Shown: one piece after another, positions 24,969-38,300 of the stretch | How the letters are laid out: every line of letters begins with the position of its first letter | How positions within the stretch are numbered: position 1 is the stretch's first letter | From: Auanema rhodensis | Lineage: Eukaryota; Nematoda; Chromadorea; Rhabditida; Rhabditidae | Direction of reading: 5' to 3' | DNA: 64,000 bases | Assembly (NCBI GenBank): GCA_964057225.1 | Contig: OZ059898.1 | Coordinates: 9,176,001 to 9,240,000, forward strand | Notes under the pieces: model-generated | The model's input: the letters and a program-made list of their open reading frames with translations, nothing else | What the model was told of the DNA's origin: nothing | Databases searched by the model: none | Program-made: the position numbers and the translations under genes

Positions 24969-27900
24969 TCACTTTTTATTCTGTCCACCACCAAAGATAC
25001 TAGCACTTTGTTGGGTGGATTGATTAGAAGATCCACCTCCAAACACTGAAGTCCCGGCAGGTTGACCCGTACCAAATCCTGCAGATTTATTTGCAAAACT
25101 AAAAAAAATTGAGAATTAAGCTTGAACATTTTTTGAAATCCTACGCAGCAAAACCGCTGGGACTATTCGTATTTGCTGGAGCTGCACCACCGAACACAGA
25201 TGGTTTAGAAGCAGCTCCTCCAAACGGAGAACTGTTGCCAAATACTGGTTTAGATCCAAAAGCTGGAGTTCCACCGAATTTAGGTCCACCGCCAAAAACC
25301 TAAAAAATAATACAAAGATAACAGAATTAAAAAATATTAAACGAACAGAAGAAGGAGTAGAAGGTTGCTGAGCAGCACTGTTAAAGAAACCGGATTGAGC
25401 TTGACCAGAACCAAATGAACCCGTTTGTTGCTGTTGCTAACGAAGTATACAATACATAACTTTGAGGAATAATATTTTACCTGTCCATTACTGAAAGAGG
25501 TGTTTCCAGAATCTTTTTTAAATAGAAAACTTTGCTTCTGTTCATTCGATGGAAGAGCTGATCCAAAAACATTTTTGTTCTCAGTTGCAGGTTTTGCTGT
25601 TCCAAATGATAATGAACTGAAAAAAACAAACACTAAATTTTAACAACCATATGGAGTAACTTCATAAACCCGCTTCCAAAACCAGCGGCTCCCTTATTAT
25701 TTGAGCCCGCTTCAGTCATATCATCTTCCATCATTCCTTCCTGCGCGGCTTTAGCAGCAGCAGCAGCGAATCCTGCATATATTTATATTTTTACAAGTTT
25801 ATATTAGTTCTGACCTGAATTTGTTGTTGATCCGGAGGTTGGTTGATTGAACGAAAAACCGCCAGCAGATGAGTTTGTATTATTTCTGAAAGAGAAGCTA
25901 GCTGGAGCAGCGGTTTGTGCTGGTTCTGAAAGTATCTCCCTTGATTGTTAAAACGAGCGAAAACCGTACTATTTTCGGCTTTGCCAAAAGACCCGAATGG
26001 CGATGAGTTAGTTGTAGTAGCAGTAGAAGAAGCACCACCAAAGATGGATGAGTTACCCATCTGAGCTAAAAAGCAAACGTTAACAAATTAAAACTTGAAA
26101 CCGTACTTGATCCAGTATTACTTCCGAAAATCGAGTTTGACTTATCTGCAAAAAAATAACTAATACAAAATAGGAACGAAACATACCATTGGAAGAAAAT
26201 AATGATGCTGGGTTTTCTGCAATATTATTGATATTATTTTATTTTAATCAGAGCTGACCTGTCGTGTTTCCACCACCAAAAATTGACGAAGGTTTAGCGC
26301 TTTCGGTATTTGTTGATATTCCTCCAAATATCGACGATGTTTTAGTTGAGTCAGTTGATGTAGTCGAACTTCCAAATATGGACGATTTACCTTGTTCAGA
26401 TGCTGTTGTCGAGCCCCCGAAAATAGATGTGGTTTTCGTTGTTTCGGTGTTAGTTCCTCCGCCAAAAACTGAAGATGTTTTTGGAGCTTCAGTTGTAGTA
26501 GGTCCTCCAAAGATAGATGCCGTTTTAGTACTCTCAGCACTAGCGGCTCCTCCTCCGAAAATGGATGATTTCGTTGTTGCTGATTGTTCTGTTGAACCGA
26601 AAATGCTGGGCTGCTCAACAGATTTCTCCTTCGAAGCTTCTCCGAAAATACTAGTTGTAGAAGAATCAGCTTTAGAAGATGTAGCTCCAAATATAGTTTT
26701 AGCTGGAGTTTTATCCACATTTTCTACGACAGACTTCTCGTTGTCTTTATTAGTAGAAGAATCATCCTTAGAAGAGCCAGAATCCGAAATAGCTTCGAAG
26801 AGATTTTTGGTCTCATTCAGTTCGTCTACTTGATCTGTGTCTGATTTTTTTTTATCTGAACCATCGAGTATATTTGTCTTCAACTCATCAGAATTTTTTG
26901 AACAACTTTTATCTTTTTGAGTGTCATTTTCAGTTTCTGAAAATCTCAAGGTAAATTTTTTCTCATATATCTCACAATACCTGTGCCTTTGGGCAAGGAG
27001 ATTGGGGAGGAAGTTTGGGTGCCGAACAAGGAAGTCTTATTGGGTATTGAAGAACTAGAAGGACCGAAATTCGATTTGTTGCTGTCACCTGAAAAAAGTA
27101 CCTTTCTTACAAACTTGTTTAAACAAAACCTCCAACAACGGAATTAGTACTAACAGCAAAAGGAGCAGATTTTGCTGAAAATAAAAAATATAGTTCAATT
27201 GTTATGGGAATGATGCACCTTTAATTTCCGAAGTTTGTGTATTCGAGGAAAAACTGAATCCACCTAAGTTAGCTTGAAAAAAAAAAGTTATAGTGACAAG
27301 TAAATAAATTTACCTAGATTATTTTCAGCAACCTTCGCTGTTTCAACTTTTTTATCACTGACGCCAAATATACTTTTGCTCAAGGGAGTAGATGAACTCA
27401 GCGGTTTGGTGCTGCTTCCGAATATTCCTTAGACAAACTTTATTAACATTAACTAGAAAAATCTGAACCTGTAGTCGAAAAATTATCAATTTTGGAAGGA
27501 GTGTTTAATGAGGAAAGAGCTGGGGTTCCAACATTTTTCTCGACAGCAGTAGAATTCATTTCATCTTTGCAGGCTTAAAAAATATATATACCGACTTCTA
27601 GGCGTATCATGTTTACTTGTTGAAGTGGGTGTAGATACTATGAAATCAGCTTGTGTTGCAGCATCACTCATATTAGCAACACTCTTGAGAGGGATTCTAG
27701 TATTTTTCTAAATAAAAATTAATAAGTTTGAGTACATCATCATAGAAGAAATTATACCTTAAGAATGTCATCCCGAGAGATAAGTGATTTATCAGCTCCT
27801 GAACTAGTTACACCAGGAGTATCGCTCGCAAATGGTAGAGCAACAATTCTCCGTAATTTTGGAGGATTTTTCAACTTGCATTCAACCAGCTTTGCCATTT

Positions 27901-30900
27901 TGCGTCTCATTATTTCAATATCACCAGCAGGTGCAGGAACTGGTTGTATTTTCAACACGTTGACCATTGTAGTTTCTTTGCCACCATTATTTCTTGTCTT
28001 TTTTCTTTCCCTTAAAAGTAAAAAATAATAAAAAAATAGGTGAACCTTTAAACATACATTTTGCATAATACTTGCTGCGTTCCTTTCATATCATCATCAA
28101 CAGTGTCCAAACGATACCTTTTCAGTTAATAATCAAACTCAGGTTCTAATTATTCAAATATACCTCATCGCAGTCAACGATTTATTAATGGCCTTTATTT
28201 GCATCTGTATCAAATCATCGGCTCCTATGGCAGAAGGAAGTAACTGTGCCGATTTGCTTATCTAAAACCAACATAAACTTTGAAAATACTTCAAAGCATC
28301 ACCTGCTCTTTCTTGGCTACGTCAAGCTTTTTCTTAGCATCAGCATACTTTTCTTTAAGATCATCCATTCTGGTAATTAAGCGTTTCATTCGCTCTTCCT
28401 TTAATACACGATACAAAAAATTTAAAAAAACACAAAGACATACTCTGTCGAAATCATCTGTTTCTTTCATTCTTTTCAAAAGAGATTTATCTCCTTTGTA
28501 CATATCAGCAATATCATTCTTTTCTGCAGCAGTTGCGAATGCTTCTATCAAAAGAAATTGCAAAGTAATTCAAAAGAAACTTAGAATGTATACCTTTCAA
28601 CTGTTTCTCCAGACCATTCATGATTTCCTCTAGATTTGAATTCGTTTTAATCATATCAATAATTACTTCTTGTCCATCAATATCTTGATCAACTTAAAAG
28701 AATATAATTAACATTAGCATACAGTAAAATTTTACCAGCAGCATCGACTAATGGTTTTGCCTTTTGAAGCCCAATTTGAAGCACGCCAATATCCTCTCTC
28801 TAGAAAAAGTTCAGTTTTCAAATCAAATCAAATAAAAACTAATTTAAATATGATAAAAGCATTGATATTCGAAGAAAGATTCAAATAATGTTGAAGCATA
28901 CCAAACCGTTCCATTGAGTATTCATATTGCCGATTGTTGTGGTTAGAGAAGCCCGAGCTTTCTGTATATCTACGGTAGGATCTGAGGCAGGTTCTTCCAC
29001 AGGAACAGGCTGAAAATTGAAGAATTACTTTCGTTTACATTGAATATCATTACCTTTGTCGTGACCTCACTTTTGCCGGCAGAGTTAAATACTGATTTTT
29101 GGGTGTCAGCCGTCGGTTCTGGTACATGATGAGTTTGAGCAATGGGTTTTGACGTTTGAGTTATAGTAGTAGTTGCAGTTGAACTCAAAGATGATCCTAT
29201 TATTTTATTCGGTGCTGTAGCTTTAGTTGGTGAAAATATAGTATTGGATGTGGGAGCAGTATTTGATAATGGAGTTGCGTTCACTACTGGGGCTGGAGCA
29301 ATAGTTGATGCTAAAATATTCCACATTATTGTAAAGAAAATATAAAAATAAGAGTCACCAGCTTTTGAACTAAACAGAGTACTGGGAGCAGTGGAGCCAA
29401 AGAGTGAAACAGATCCTGGTGCAGGAGAACCGAGCAAAGATGAAGATTGATTTCCAAAAATAGACGTACTTTTAGATACTAAAATAAACGAATGAGAGTA
29501 TAGTAATACAACCGTATAAACCTGCAGGAGTTTCCACTTTAACTAATGGATTGCCAATCACTACTTCTGATAAATTTATGGGCAACGTAGGGCTAAATAG
29601 AAAAACGTAATGTTTAAAAATTTAGGAAACCAAACATTTGAATATCAGCAACATCCTGTTGGAATATAATATGATTAGCAGCAAGAACACCGTCTGAGTT
29701 AAGCACATACGCAATTGGAGAAGCTCGATGAGTTTTTTGAGTGGACGGGTCTTCAAATTTGAAATTTAAAACTACAACAACTTCGTTTTACCAATCACAA
29801 CAGGTTTCGTAGCAGAAAGATCAATGGCCATGCCTACAGGGAATGTATCACCCATTTGAGCATCTGTAGGAAGATCAAACCGATCACAATCATCCAAGCT
29901 CCAAACCTAGAAGAGACAATGAGAAAAGAATATTAGAAAAACATACTTTCCAATCGTCACCCTTTTTACCAATTACAATGACCTCACTTGTTTTGGAATT
30001 CGAAACCAAAATTAGATTCCAAGCAACTAATAAAGAACAATTTGCACTTATTTTGGGTTGTAATTTAGAAGACTGGTTCCCATATTGTAAATCGGTCAAT
30101 ACAGTCCAGCTTGGGGGTTTATTCTGAAAAAATTATACTATAATATGAAATTTAGACTTATAAACCTTCAGTATTCGAAGAATATAAGTATATGAATCAC
30201 TTTTGTCTTTTTCGGAGAAAGACACTAGCCAATCAGTAGTAGCCAGCCAACAAAGACCTATAGTATTCCGTGTACATTGTTATAGACATGATACAAACCA
30301 CTAAGAGTTAATGCTGTTCCCGGTGACACTCCAGGAAGTCCTTCTTTCGTAGGAGTATTTCGAACAATCTACACAGCTTTTATTTCAATAAGTAAAACCA
30401 AATATTTACCTCTAGTTCTGGCTTCAACTGCAAAATTGCTCCCGATTGGTCCCCGATCACAAGCTGTTTTCCTTTTGGGCTCCAACTAATAGCAAGAGAA
30501 ACTTCGGGCAATTGCTTAGATCCAATTATTTGATACGTTTTAGGCTTCTGCAATTGAAGGGGAAAAAATAATATTATGGTTTCATTTCAATTCACATCCA
30601 AGCTGACTGAAGCAACTAGCAAAGTTTTATCACTAGCTGAGGCGGCAAATGTCTCAGAAATTGCCGGATTCCATTCTAAGCATACTCCAGTAGCAGAAGG
30701 ATCAGATCCTATTCTGACGGAAAGAAAATAGCTCACCTAAAAGACGCATGTGCTAAATTCAGAAAACTGTAAACATACTGGCTGATTGAATTTTTGGGAG
30801 AAAACTCGAATATCAAATAAATAAACAAAACAACCATTAGAAGTTGAACATAAAACGGCCAGAATTTTTCCATCAGCATTAATGCCTAATGAATTAATTC

Positions 30901-31287
30901 CCTGCAAAGATACGATTATCACTGTACATTCGAATAATGAAACCTGTACACCAGGTAAAGTAATGTTCTTCTTTTCTAATCCAGTAAATTCCAAATTAGC
31001 ATTATCCTTTGAAGGAATGAGATCATGTATGGCACTTGTGGAAAAAGAAGAAAGCTTAAAAAAACTATTTTATGAGGATTTCGTTTATAATTACTTCGTT
31101 AGGTCCAGTGCAACATATGGCTATCTGATACTGCGAGGACACTGCTACAGAAGATAAACAACTAGATATTTTATCACCACTAGTAACTCTGCTTTTCCTT
31201 AAACCAACAAAACCAAAATCCTGAAATAGTTTAGTAATCCAAGCAGTGATGAATACTTACAGTAACTTCCACTGAAGTGTCATCCAT
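24969..31287 (-). CDS. nup214: NUP214-like nuclear pore protein with FG repeats
   Basis: Minus strand, about 30 exons and roughly 1,300 residues. The N-terminus MDDTSVEVT leads into DFGFVGLRKSRV, the start of the NUP214 beta-propeller. Blades are recognisable at LAVLCSTSNGCFVYLFDIR, CLEWNPAISETFAAS and SWSPKGKQLVIGDQSG. After a Ser/Thr/Pro-rich linker, a predicted coiled coil spans about 28,900-28,100, as in the Nup214-Nup88-Nup62 assembly. The last 3 kb is an FG-repeat domain with many SSIFGG units (26949-26248) ending in SIFGGGQNKK and a TGA at 24969. NUP214 sits on the cytoplasmic face of the pore and works in mRNA and protein export (NPP-14 in C. elegans). Many small exons make the exact model approximate, but domain order and composition are clear. 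The long plus-strand open frame at 26264-26833 is only the antisense shadow of the FG exon. Confidence 0.9.
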
Positions 31288-31684
31288 TTTTCAAATGATA
31301 ATCTGACACAATGTTGTAACCTAAACTGAAAAAATTAGCTAAAATATAAGCAGAGACATAAAAAACACAAAAGAAACTACATAACACGGTTGAAGCTTGG
31401 TGTTAAGGCTTGAGTACCAAACTAATTCAAATTCACATCCCGCATTTTTTTTCTGACGTCATACTGCACAATTTTTCATGTAGTGCCATTGGTTGTTTAT
31501 AACACAAAATCTTCCAATAGTTCCGTACTGCCCAACTAATATTCAATTTTAAGAGCGTCAGGATTATAGCATATTTATTTAGTACAAATATAAAACAATA
31601 TGAAGATCGCAATGTTCGAGTGATTAACAAGTGAATTCTATGAAATAAAGCTAAGTTACTGACAAAGAATCTATCAAGTTTTGT
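31288..31684 (-). promoter_or_regulatory. FUNDC1-NUP214 spacer with a CRE-like palindrome
   Basis: 397 bp between two same-strand genes. It holds a full TGACGTCA palindrome (31454-31461), the consensus for CREB/ATF-type bZIP factors, about 170 bp upstream of the NUP214 start. Acceptor-like AG sites lie just upstream of that start. One eight-base palindrome can arise by chance in a window of this size, so the regulatory call is tentative. Confidence 0.3.
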
Positions 31685-32249
31685 TCAAGCAAAACCAAAG
31701 CCAAGAAGCCATCCAGCAGCGAAACCACTTATCAACCACCCATTGGATTTTATAAAAGTAGTAATCTAAATAGAATATAAATTATCTAGCAACAATATCT
31801 TTTCAATACATGTTTCTCGTTAATGGCAACTGCACTCCGGCCGTATAACTCTTTTTCGATTCCTTTTTTAAAATCACGAAGATCATCCTCAAACTTGGAA
31901 CTGTTCAGTTTGATATAGCCACGATAATTGCAAAACTAAGTACTTTATTAAATTTCGTCATTCATTCTTTTTAATACCTGAAAAACCAGAAGGGAAACTC
32001 CTAAAACTGTTGCCGTAGCTTTGCTTCCTTTCGTAAATAAATAGCCTGAAACCCTAAAAAGATAAGAATGGTTTGATATACACCTCAAATATAAATTTAC
32101 ATCCCCGCGCCTCCTCCTATTCCTATCTGTACTGGAACAGGCTTATTTTGTAGATTGTCTATGTAAGATAAAACATCGCCTGCAGGTCCTTTCCTTTTCT
32201 TTGGTAAGGCATCACGAATAGCGGCAATTATTTCTTTACCGTCCGTCAT
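31685..32249 (-). CDS. fundc1: FUNDC1-like FUN14-domain outer mitochondrial membrane protein
   Basis: Four exons and about 143 residues. The FUN14 features are readable in order: QIGIGGGAGM followed by SGYLFTKGSKATATVLGVSL (first hydrophobic segment), NYRGYIKLNSSKFEDDL (matching the GYV.IDW..VE block), a charged helix, and a C-terminal hydrophobic segment ISGFAAGWLLGFGFA. FUN14 proteins are outer mitochondrial membrane proteins; FUNDC1 and C. elegans FNDC-1 act as mitophagy receptors. The soluble N-terminus, about 45 residues, is basic and I find no clear Y/W/F-x-x-L/I/V LC3-interacting motif in the position used by vertebrate FUNDC1. The start is two bases downstream of a strong acceptor (CTTTCCAGTTATG). 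It lies directly upstream of NUP214 on the same strand. Confidence 0.88.
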
Positions 32250-33066
32250 AACTGGAAAGAAAACAGAAAATATTTAGCTCAAACGAAAAGCAGTAAAAGT
32301 GAGTTAGTTTAATCAAAAAAAAACGCTGCTATGCTTGTTAAGGTTGGCCTCACACATTTTCACTCTGGCGTCGTACGCAATGATCGTGATCCAGTTTACT
32401 ATAATATTATATTAACAAACCTAGTCTATCAAAGAGATTTCTTTTCATTTTTTTCTTCAATTTTATTTTGCTAAGTTAAGTATTCACTGGTTTCTAAGTT
32501 GAAACGCTTTAGCCAGGTATGTGGGGTGTATCATACGCTTATCATTAAATGATTATTATTTGTAAAGCATTAATATTCAAAAACCTAATTTTTTGAGCGA
32601 GATACATTAATAAAGTCTACATATTTAAAATATTTAAAATTACTGTGCTGAATCGAAGTTTGAAATTTTCAGTAAAATGGCTCAAAACACCACGAACACA
32701 AAATTGTTTTTATAATTGTTCAGAGTTGATTATAAACCGTGATTATAGCGAAAGTATCTGTTAGAATGATTGGCATACTGTATCCCGTAATAAATACAGT
32801 ACTCGAACTTAAAACTTTATACAAACGAAATTGCAACGAGCTGAGAAATTTTACATTAATAACATTCACCCGCACAAAAATGGAAAGATTAATCCTAAAT
32901 TATAAATAATATGTTTTAACATTTGATGTAAAATAGAAATAATATGCAAACATTGACACTAAAGCTATTGATCACTATGTACAAAATTAATTAAAGCTGT
33001 CCCACGTAGAAATTGTTCATAGAAATTGGTATCTAGTGTGAAGAATAAACATCAGTCTGAGCCAGA
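32250..33066. other. Intergenic region between SLC17 transporter and FUNDC1
   Basis: About 0.8 kb of AT-rich sequence with no supported exon. Both flanking genes are on the minus strand, so the transporter 3' UTR and the FUNDC1 promoter or outron are expected here. Confidence 0.5.
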
Positions 33067-35396
33067 TTAGGATAAACTTTGAACAACTTGCGAAAGATAC
33101 ATTGAGTGTTTCGCAAGTGTGGTTACAGTAGTATCCGTTGATATAGATGAAGTTTGAGATTCTTGATCAATATCCTTTTTCTAAAAATTAAAATATATTA
33201 TGAATATCAAGGCCTATTACCTGAGCTCCTTTTGGCATAGCCCATGGCTGAAGATCAGCAGATCCCCAGTATGTAAAGAAAAAAACTGGAAGAATAGCAA
33301 CAACAGCCGATATTTCAAAAACAATTGTCCATTCCCTCGTGGAACTTGTACTAGAAATAGATTCTCAAATATATATTTTAATTGGGTACTCACGAAAGAA
33401 TATAACTGCTGATGAGTTTGTTCATAATGGAAAATAAGGCAACTACTGTAAATGAAATTCCGGTAATCACTCCGGAGTAAGCTGGAGCAAGTTGTACTAA
33501 AGCTGTTTGAACTCCTGGAGTATGCAATCCTAAAACTTTTCCATTGAATAAACCATCTGCTTTTATGATTATACCTGCAAAAGCATTTGCCAAGCAAAGT
33601 ACAATGATAGCTGGAGCAGGATGTCCTATATTCCCGAGGAATGGTGTAATTCCAACACAGATTCCCAACCCCAACGAAGCAATAAAATTAAAAAATTTGC
33701 AAGATGCTGTTTTAGCTAAAATTGATCATTAAGTAAAAAATTACTGAAAATTAAGTCATATACACAATAGAGGAGGTTTCTTAGATGTTATCACTGATGA
33801 CAATGATGACGATAAAGTTTTTGTAATGAATAATATTACAGAAGGAAGAGCTGATACTAATCCATTAATAGATGAAGAAAGCCCTAATACGTCCGAGAAG
33901 AATTTCGGAAGAAACTAAAATATAGTTAGAAAAATTATAATTTCAGAATATAATTCTCACTTGTAGCATAATTACAAGAGGATATTCATGGCAAACTAAT
34001 GCGGCAATAGCCACATATAAAGGCGGGCACGTGAAAATAGCTTTCCAGGGTGGACTTCCTCGATCAGTTCGTTTTCCTAATCGTTCTTCTTCAATTTTTC
34101 TGCATATGTAGGAATCCTCCGTCTGATGCAATATTTCAGTTTTGAGTCTAAGTAATTAAACTTATACCTGAGAGATACAACAGTGTTTAGATGGCTTATC
34201 AGCCGATAAAAATATCCAAATAAGAAAAACTATAGCACATATAATGGCGGATAGATAAAATATTGCTTTCCATCCTCCAAAATCTGCATTTGAATCACAT
34301 AATACTCCTGCTACTGGTAATATCAAAAGAGTTCCTTAATAAAAAAAACAAATCAATGAGAAGTTATTAAAAAACTTTTAAGTTATTGATTTGATTAAAT
34401 ATTTAAATAATTCGTCATATTAGAGATAAAACAACAAATCTCAACGTCAATAGAGAAATTCTAGATATTAACGTAGTTGTAAGTAAACAATACGTAGTAC
34501 TAAACTGCTACTTCTAAGCATTTGTACACAATTCTTGATTATCTAGTACTCTTATATTCTACGATATTGGAAAGAAACTGAGAAATCTGTTTTCGTACCT
34601 ATTTGTCTTCCTCCGGTTACAAATCCTAGTGCAAATGGCCTCTCTTTCGGTGGAAACCAGCGTGTAATCATAGAAGAAGCTGATGGAAACAATAAAGCAT
34701 CACCCATTCCAGTAATTACCCTGAATATAGTAAATGTTATGGCTAGCATTTCAATGTATGAACCTCATGACAAAAACTAGCCAAACAGATGTTGAAGCAA
34801 CAAATGGTATGAGTGTGTTTGATACTATCAGCAGTAGCAAAGAAACACATACAGACCATTTTCCATTTAGCTTATCAGCTTGCCAGCCTGTTATGAGCAT
34901 GAAAAGTGATCCGAAGTTTTGGGCAGCAAAAATAAATCCTAAACAATAATTTTGAATATAAAATTTTATGAATAGTACCGTACCTTGTTGGGTATTTGTC
35001 CATTCAACTTTGTGTCTTTCGGTACATGGGGTAATAAATATATCCTCTTGCTGTTGTCTTAAAACAAAGAATGACCATTATAGCTATCATTATATGTAAG
35101 TATTACCTTTTAGACCTACAAGGAGTATTAGAAATAGTAGTAAGTTCTTCTTTATAATTCTCGTCATCTATATTTCTACGGGTTCTATTTGAATCATCCG
35201 TTGGCAATTCATGTGTAGCTGGGCTTTTTTTAACCATGCAAACCATACTTTGAGATATATTTGAAGTAGAAACTGATAATGATATGAAACAGAGACATAA
35301 GATGATGGCAAAGAAAAATCGCGTCGAAGGGAATATGCGACTTCGTTCAGATTTTAGAAAGACTGGTGGTGGCTCTAATGGCGAAACTTTAGCCAT
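33067..35396 (-). CDS. SLC17-type major facilitator superfamily transporter
   Basis: Eight to nine exons on the minus strand, about 510 residues. The N-terminus is cytosolic, then TM1 (FFFAIILCLCFISLSVSTSN) and a long Asn/Thr-rich loop with an N-glycosylation site (NRT). TM2 starts TQQGLIFAAQNFGSLFM, and the loop 2-3 signature appears as GWQADKLNGKW. TM4 carries RVITGMGDALLFPS, matching the R-x-x-x-G-x-G motif of SLC17 (sialin/VGLUT/phosphate type) carriers, followed by RWFPPKERPFALGF. Later helices include GHPAPAIIVLCLANAFAG and the last segment ending FFFTYWGSADLQPW. The family moves organic anions such as glutamate, sialic acid or phosphate; the substrate cannot be read from the sequence. 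The start ATG is ten bases downstream of TTATTTTAG. The C-terminal tail is Ser/Thr-rich, ending near VVQSLS. Confidence 0.85.
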
Positions 35397-38300
35397 TTTG
35401 AATATCTAAAATAAGAGATTTTTAAGGTTTTTTATGAAAGATTAATTGAGAAAAAAAGGAACAAGTAAACGGAGCGACAACAGCATAACGAGCCTACAAA
35501 TGAGAAACATCGAAAAATGGCTAGGTTTTAACGGAGCTAGCCGACTATTATCTCATTCTAATATGAAAATACATACATGGTAGCAAAACGGTAAATACTT
35601 AATGTAGTTAAAAACCTATCATACTCAAAATGTAAGATGGGAGAAGAAAAAAAAGAAAGAGATAAAATTTGTATGGTGCTACGAGTGCTTTAAAGAGATT
35701 TAGAGAAAATGGTTGGGAGTCAACAAATGGAAAACGATAATCGGTTAGTTTAAGAAATTGACTTCAATTGGACACTTTTACTCACTCTCTTCTTTCTTCA
35801 TCATTTTTTAAAGTTAGTTCTCAATGTTTAAACATTTTGAATAGATTGTGATTGTTTTAAATAGAGAAAAATGAAAATACAAAAAAAACTACAAACTAAA
35901 TAAACAAGTGGATATACATAACATACGGATGTATACAGGTACAATAAGAGAGTAAAGATGACCAGTTGAGGAAAGAATAACATAGATTGACATACATAGT
36001 TCCTAACTTCCATTTCCTGTTGTATACAAAATATTTTTCTACTGTGTATAAACCATATCACGTAACTTAGAAAGAAAATAGGAAAGTAAAAGGTATTATT
36101 AACAAGAAAAGTAAAAATGTTCTAATGTGCTCTTTACATTTTAAGTTTTAGGTTTTTTCAAAGGAAAAACAACATATCTAGTTGTGTGCTTGCATTGAAC
36201 TACCATAGCTTCTATCATTATTTGCTTTATCATTGATTTTACTAGAAAAAGAAATAAATGCAACGAAAAACAAATTATTCTGAAAAACTTAATATATTCT
36301 ATTTCTATAAAATATGAATTAAATCAATATTTTAATTAACTACAACAAAATATATTAATTGAGTTAATCTAAATATTCTTATGATTCTTATGAAAATTCA
36401 TATCATTTCCTTAATAAATGAAATAATTTTAATATTAAATACAAATAATGGTGGGTGACAAGAGTATTTACAATCAAACTTTATTAAACATAAGTTTTCA
36501 TATTATAAAAATAAAATTTATTTCAAAATAGCGCTTATGGTTACAAATCTTGTTGCTGTATCTCGAGTGACGATTTTGATCTTCATGACGTTTAAAAAAG
36601 GTTTTTCAAAAGTTTCTAATAGTTTTATAGGAAAAGACCAATGACTCTGGAATTAATTACTTTTCAGCTTAAATCAAGATGTTGAAGACAATGTTGCAAA
36701 TAATCTCTTCAAATATGTGGGAGTTTAGTTATGTGTATTCTTTGAGCACCTTTAACACTGAAGATTATAAGAGAAAATGACTATGAAATAGATAGATTAA
36801 AGATGAAAACAAATATTTAAGTATAAAATTCAAAAGATTCTCTTGTTCTTTTGATTTCCTTGCAAAAGGAGTCTATTTTTGATTTTATGTGACAATATGT
36901 TGGAAATCACATTTTCAAATTTTGAACCGAGCATCCTCCCAAAATTTCACATTTACCTACGGTTGTGAAGTGAGATTGAGTAAGTGAACCATTGTTTAGA
37001 GAGCAATGTCATAGAAAGAGAACCCAAGTTTCACAGACAAATAAATAAGAGCCTCCATTTGAATAGGATAGTCATAAAGTTCTTTGAAATTTCTCTCTAT
37101 TTCTATTATTAACCATTATTGAAATTCATGTGAAATATGAAGGGTTTGAAGGATAGTAAGTGAAATTAGAAATAGTACATAGTGGGAAGACATATACATT
37201 TGTGTAAACAATAAAAAAAGAAAAGAATGAATGGATGTAACTGAGAGCTAAAACAAGATTACAGAAGGTGCTTTCAATTTTGGTCAATGAACAGTCCATC
37301 GAAATTAATGCACTCAAGTGAATTCCGGATAATTTTTGAAGTTTGTTAGTTATTAATCAAATTATATACATATCATATTGGTTTTAAAATGATATTATCC
37401 AGATAAAAGTTGAACTTTTAATGCAAATCCTAATATAATACAAATATTGATGAGCTCTAAAGAAAAGAAATTCATTTTCTCTTCTTCAATAAGAAAAGAA
37501 AAAGAGAAATACTAATAGCCAGTAGTCTTCAGTTCTTTCAAATAGTAGAACGGATATAGTACTTGTGAAGAGTAAGTAGAAAACAAGAAAACAAAAACAT
37601 CAGAAGATGTTTATTGATTGTATGCGGATCAAACAAATAACAGGAAAGCATAATAGTGAATACCAAGAGCCATATTATGTCTCAAAGTATATGATAGTTA
37701 TGATCTTCCTTTTCATTTCTATATATACAAGTTTCAAATGAATACTTATATTATTTCCATAAAAGATCATCTGAATTAGTTAAGAGAAATGTTTAATATA
37801 CTCAAGAATTATCATTGTATACAGTTAGTTTAGTTTATTTAAAGTTAAAACTTTCTTTTTATGTTAAAAACAAATATTGTTTTAATGAATATCGATATCA
37901 AATATTAGATTTAACCGACTGCACGAGCTTGATATTGATGTTAGAGCATGAGACAATTGTTTTGACAAATTTCAGCTGGTGGCAATTGATTTAGAAAACG
38001 ATGGACAACACTTATCATTTAGTTTGAATTGAATTTAATATAAAATAAGAATATAGTCAAATAAAATGAAAGATTAGTCATTCATAGACATACATATTAA
38101 TGTATCTACTACATTCATTGTTTACGTGCAAAAGTTGAAAAATCAACAAAAGTTCAATTGGTTAATCCGTCATCATACATGCGTATGTTATAAGATTTAC
38201 CTAGGTGAAATTTAAAATCAAATGAAGCAACAAGATAAGAAAAATGGCCGGTAACGAGAACTAGTTGACGATAACGACGACCACGACAACTACTATAATG

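Noticed and set aside
26264-26833. Plus-strand open frame of 189 codons
   Set aside because: Antisense shadow of the NUP214 FG-repeat exon; repetitive Pro/Asp/Val pattern mirrors SSIFGG codons.
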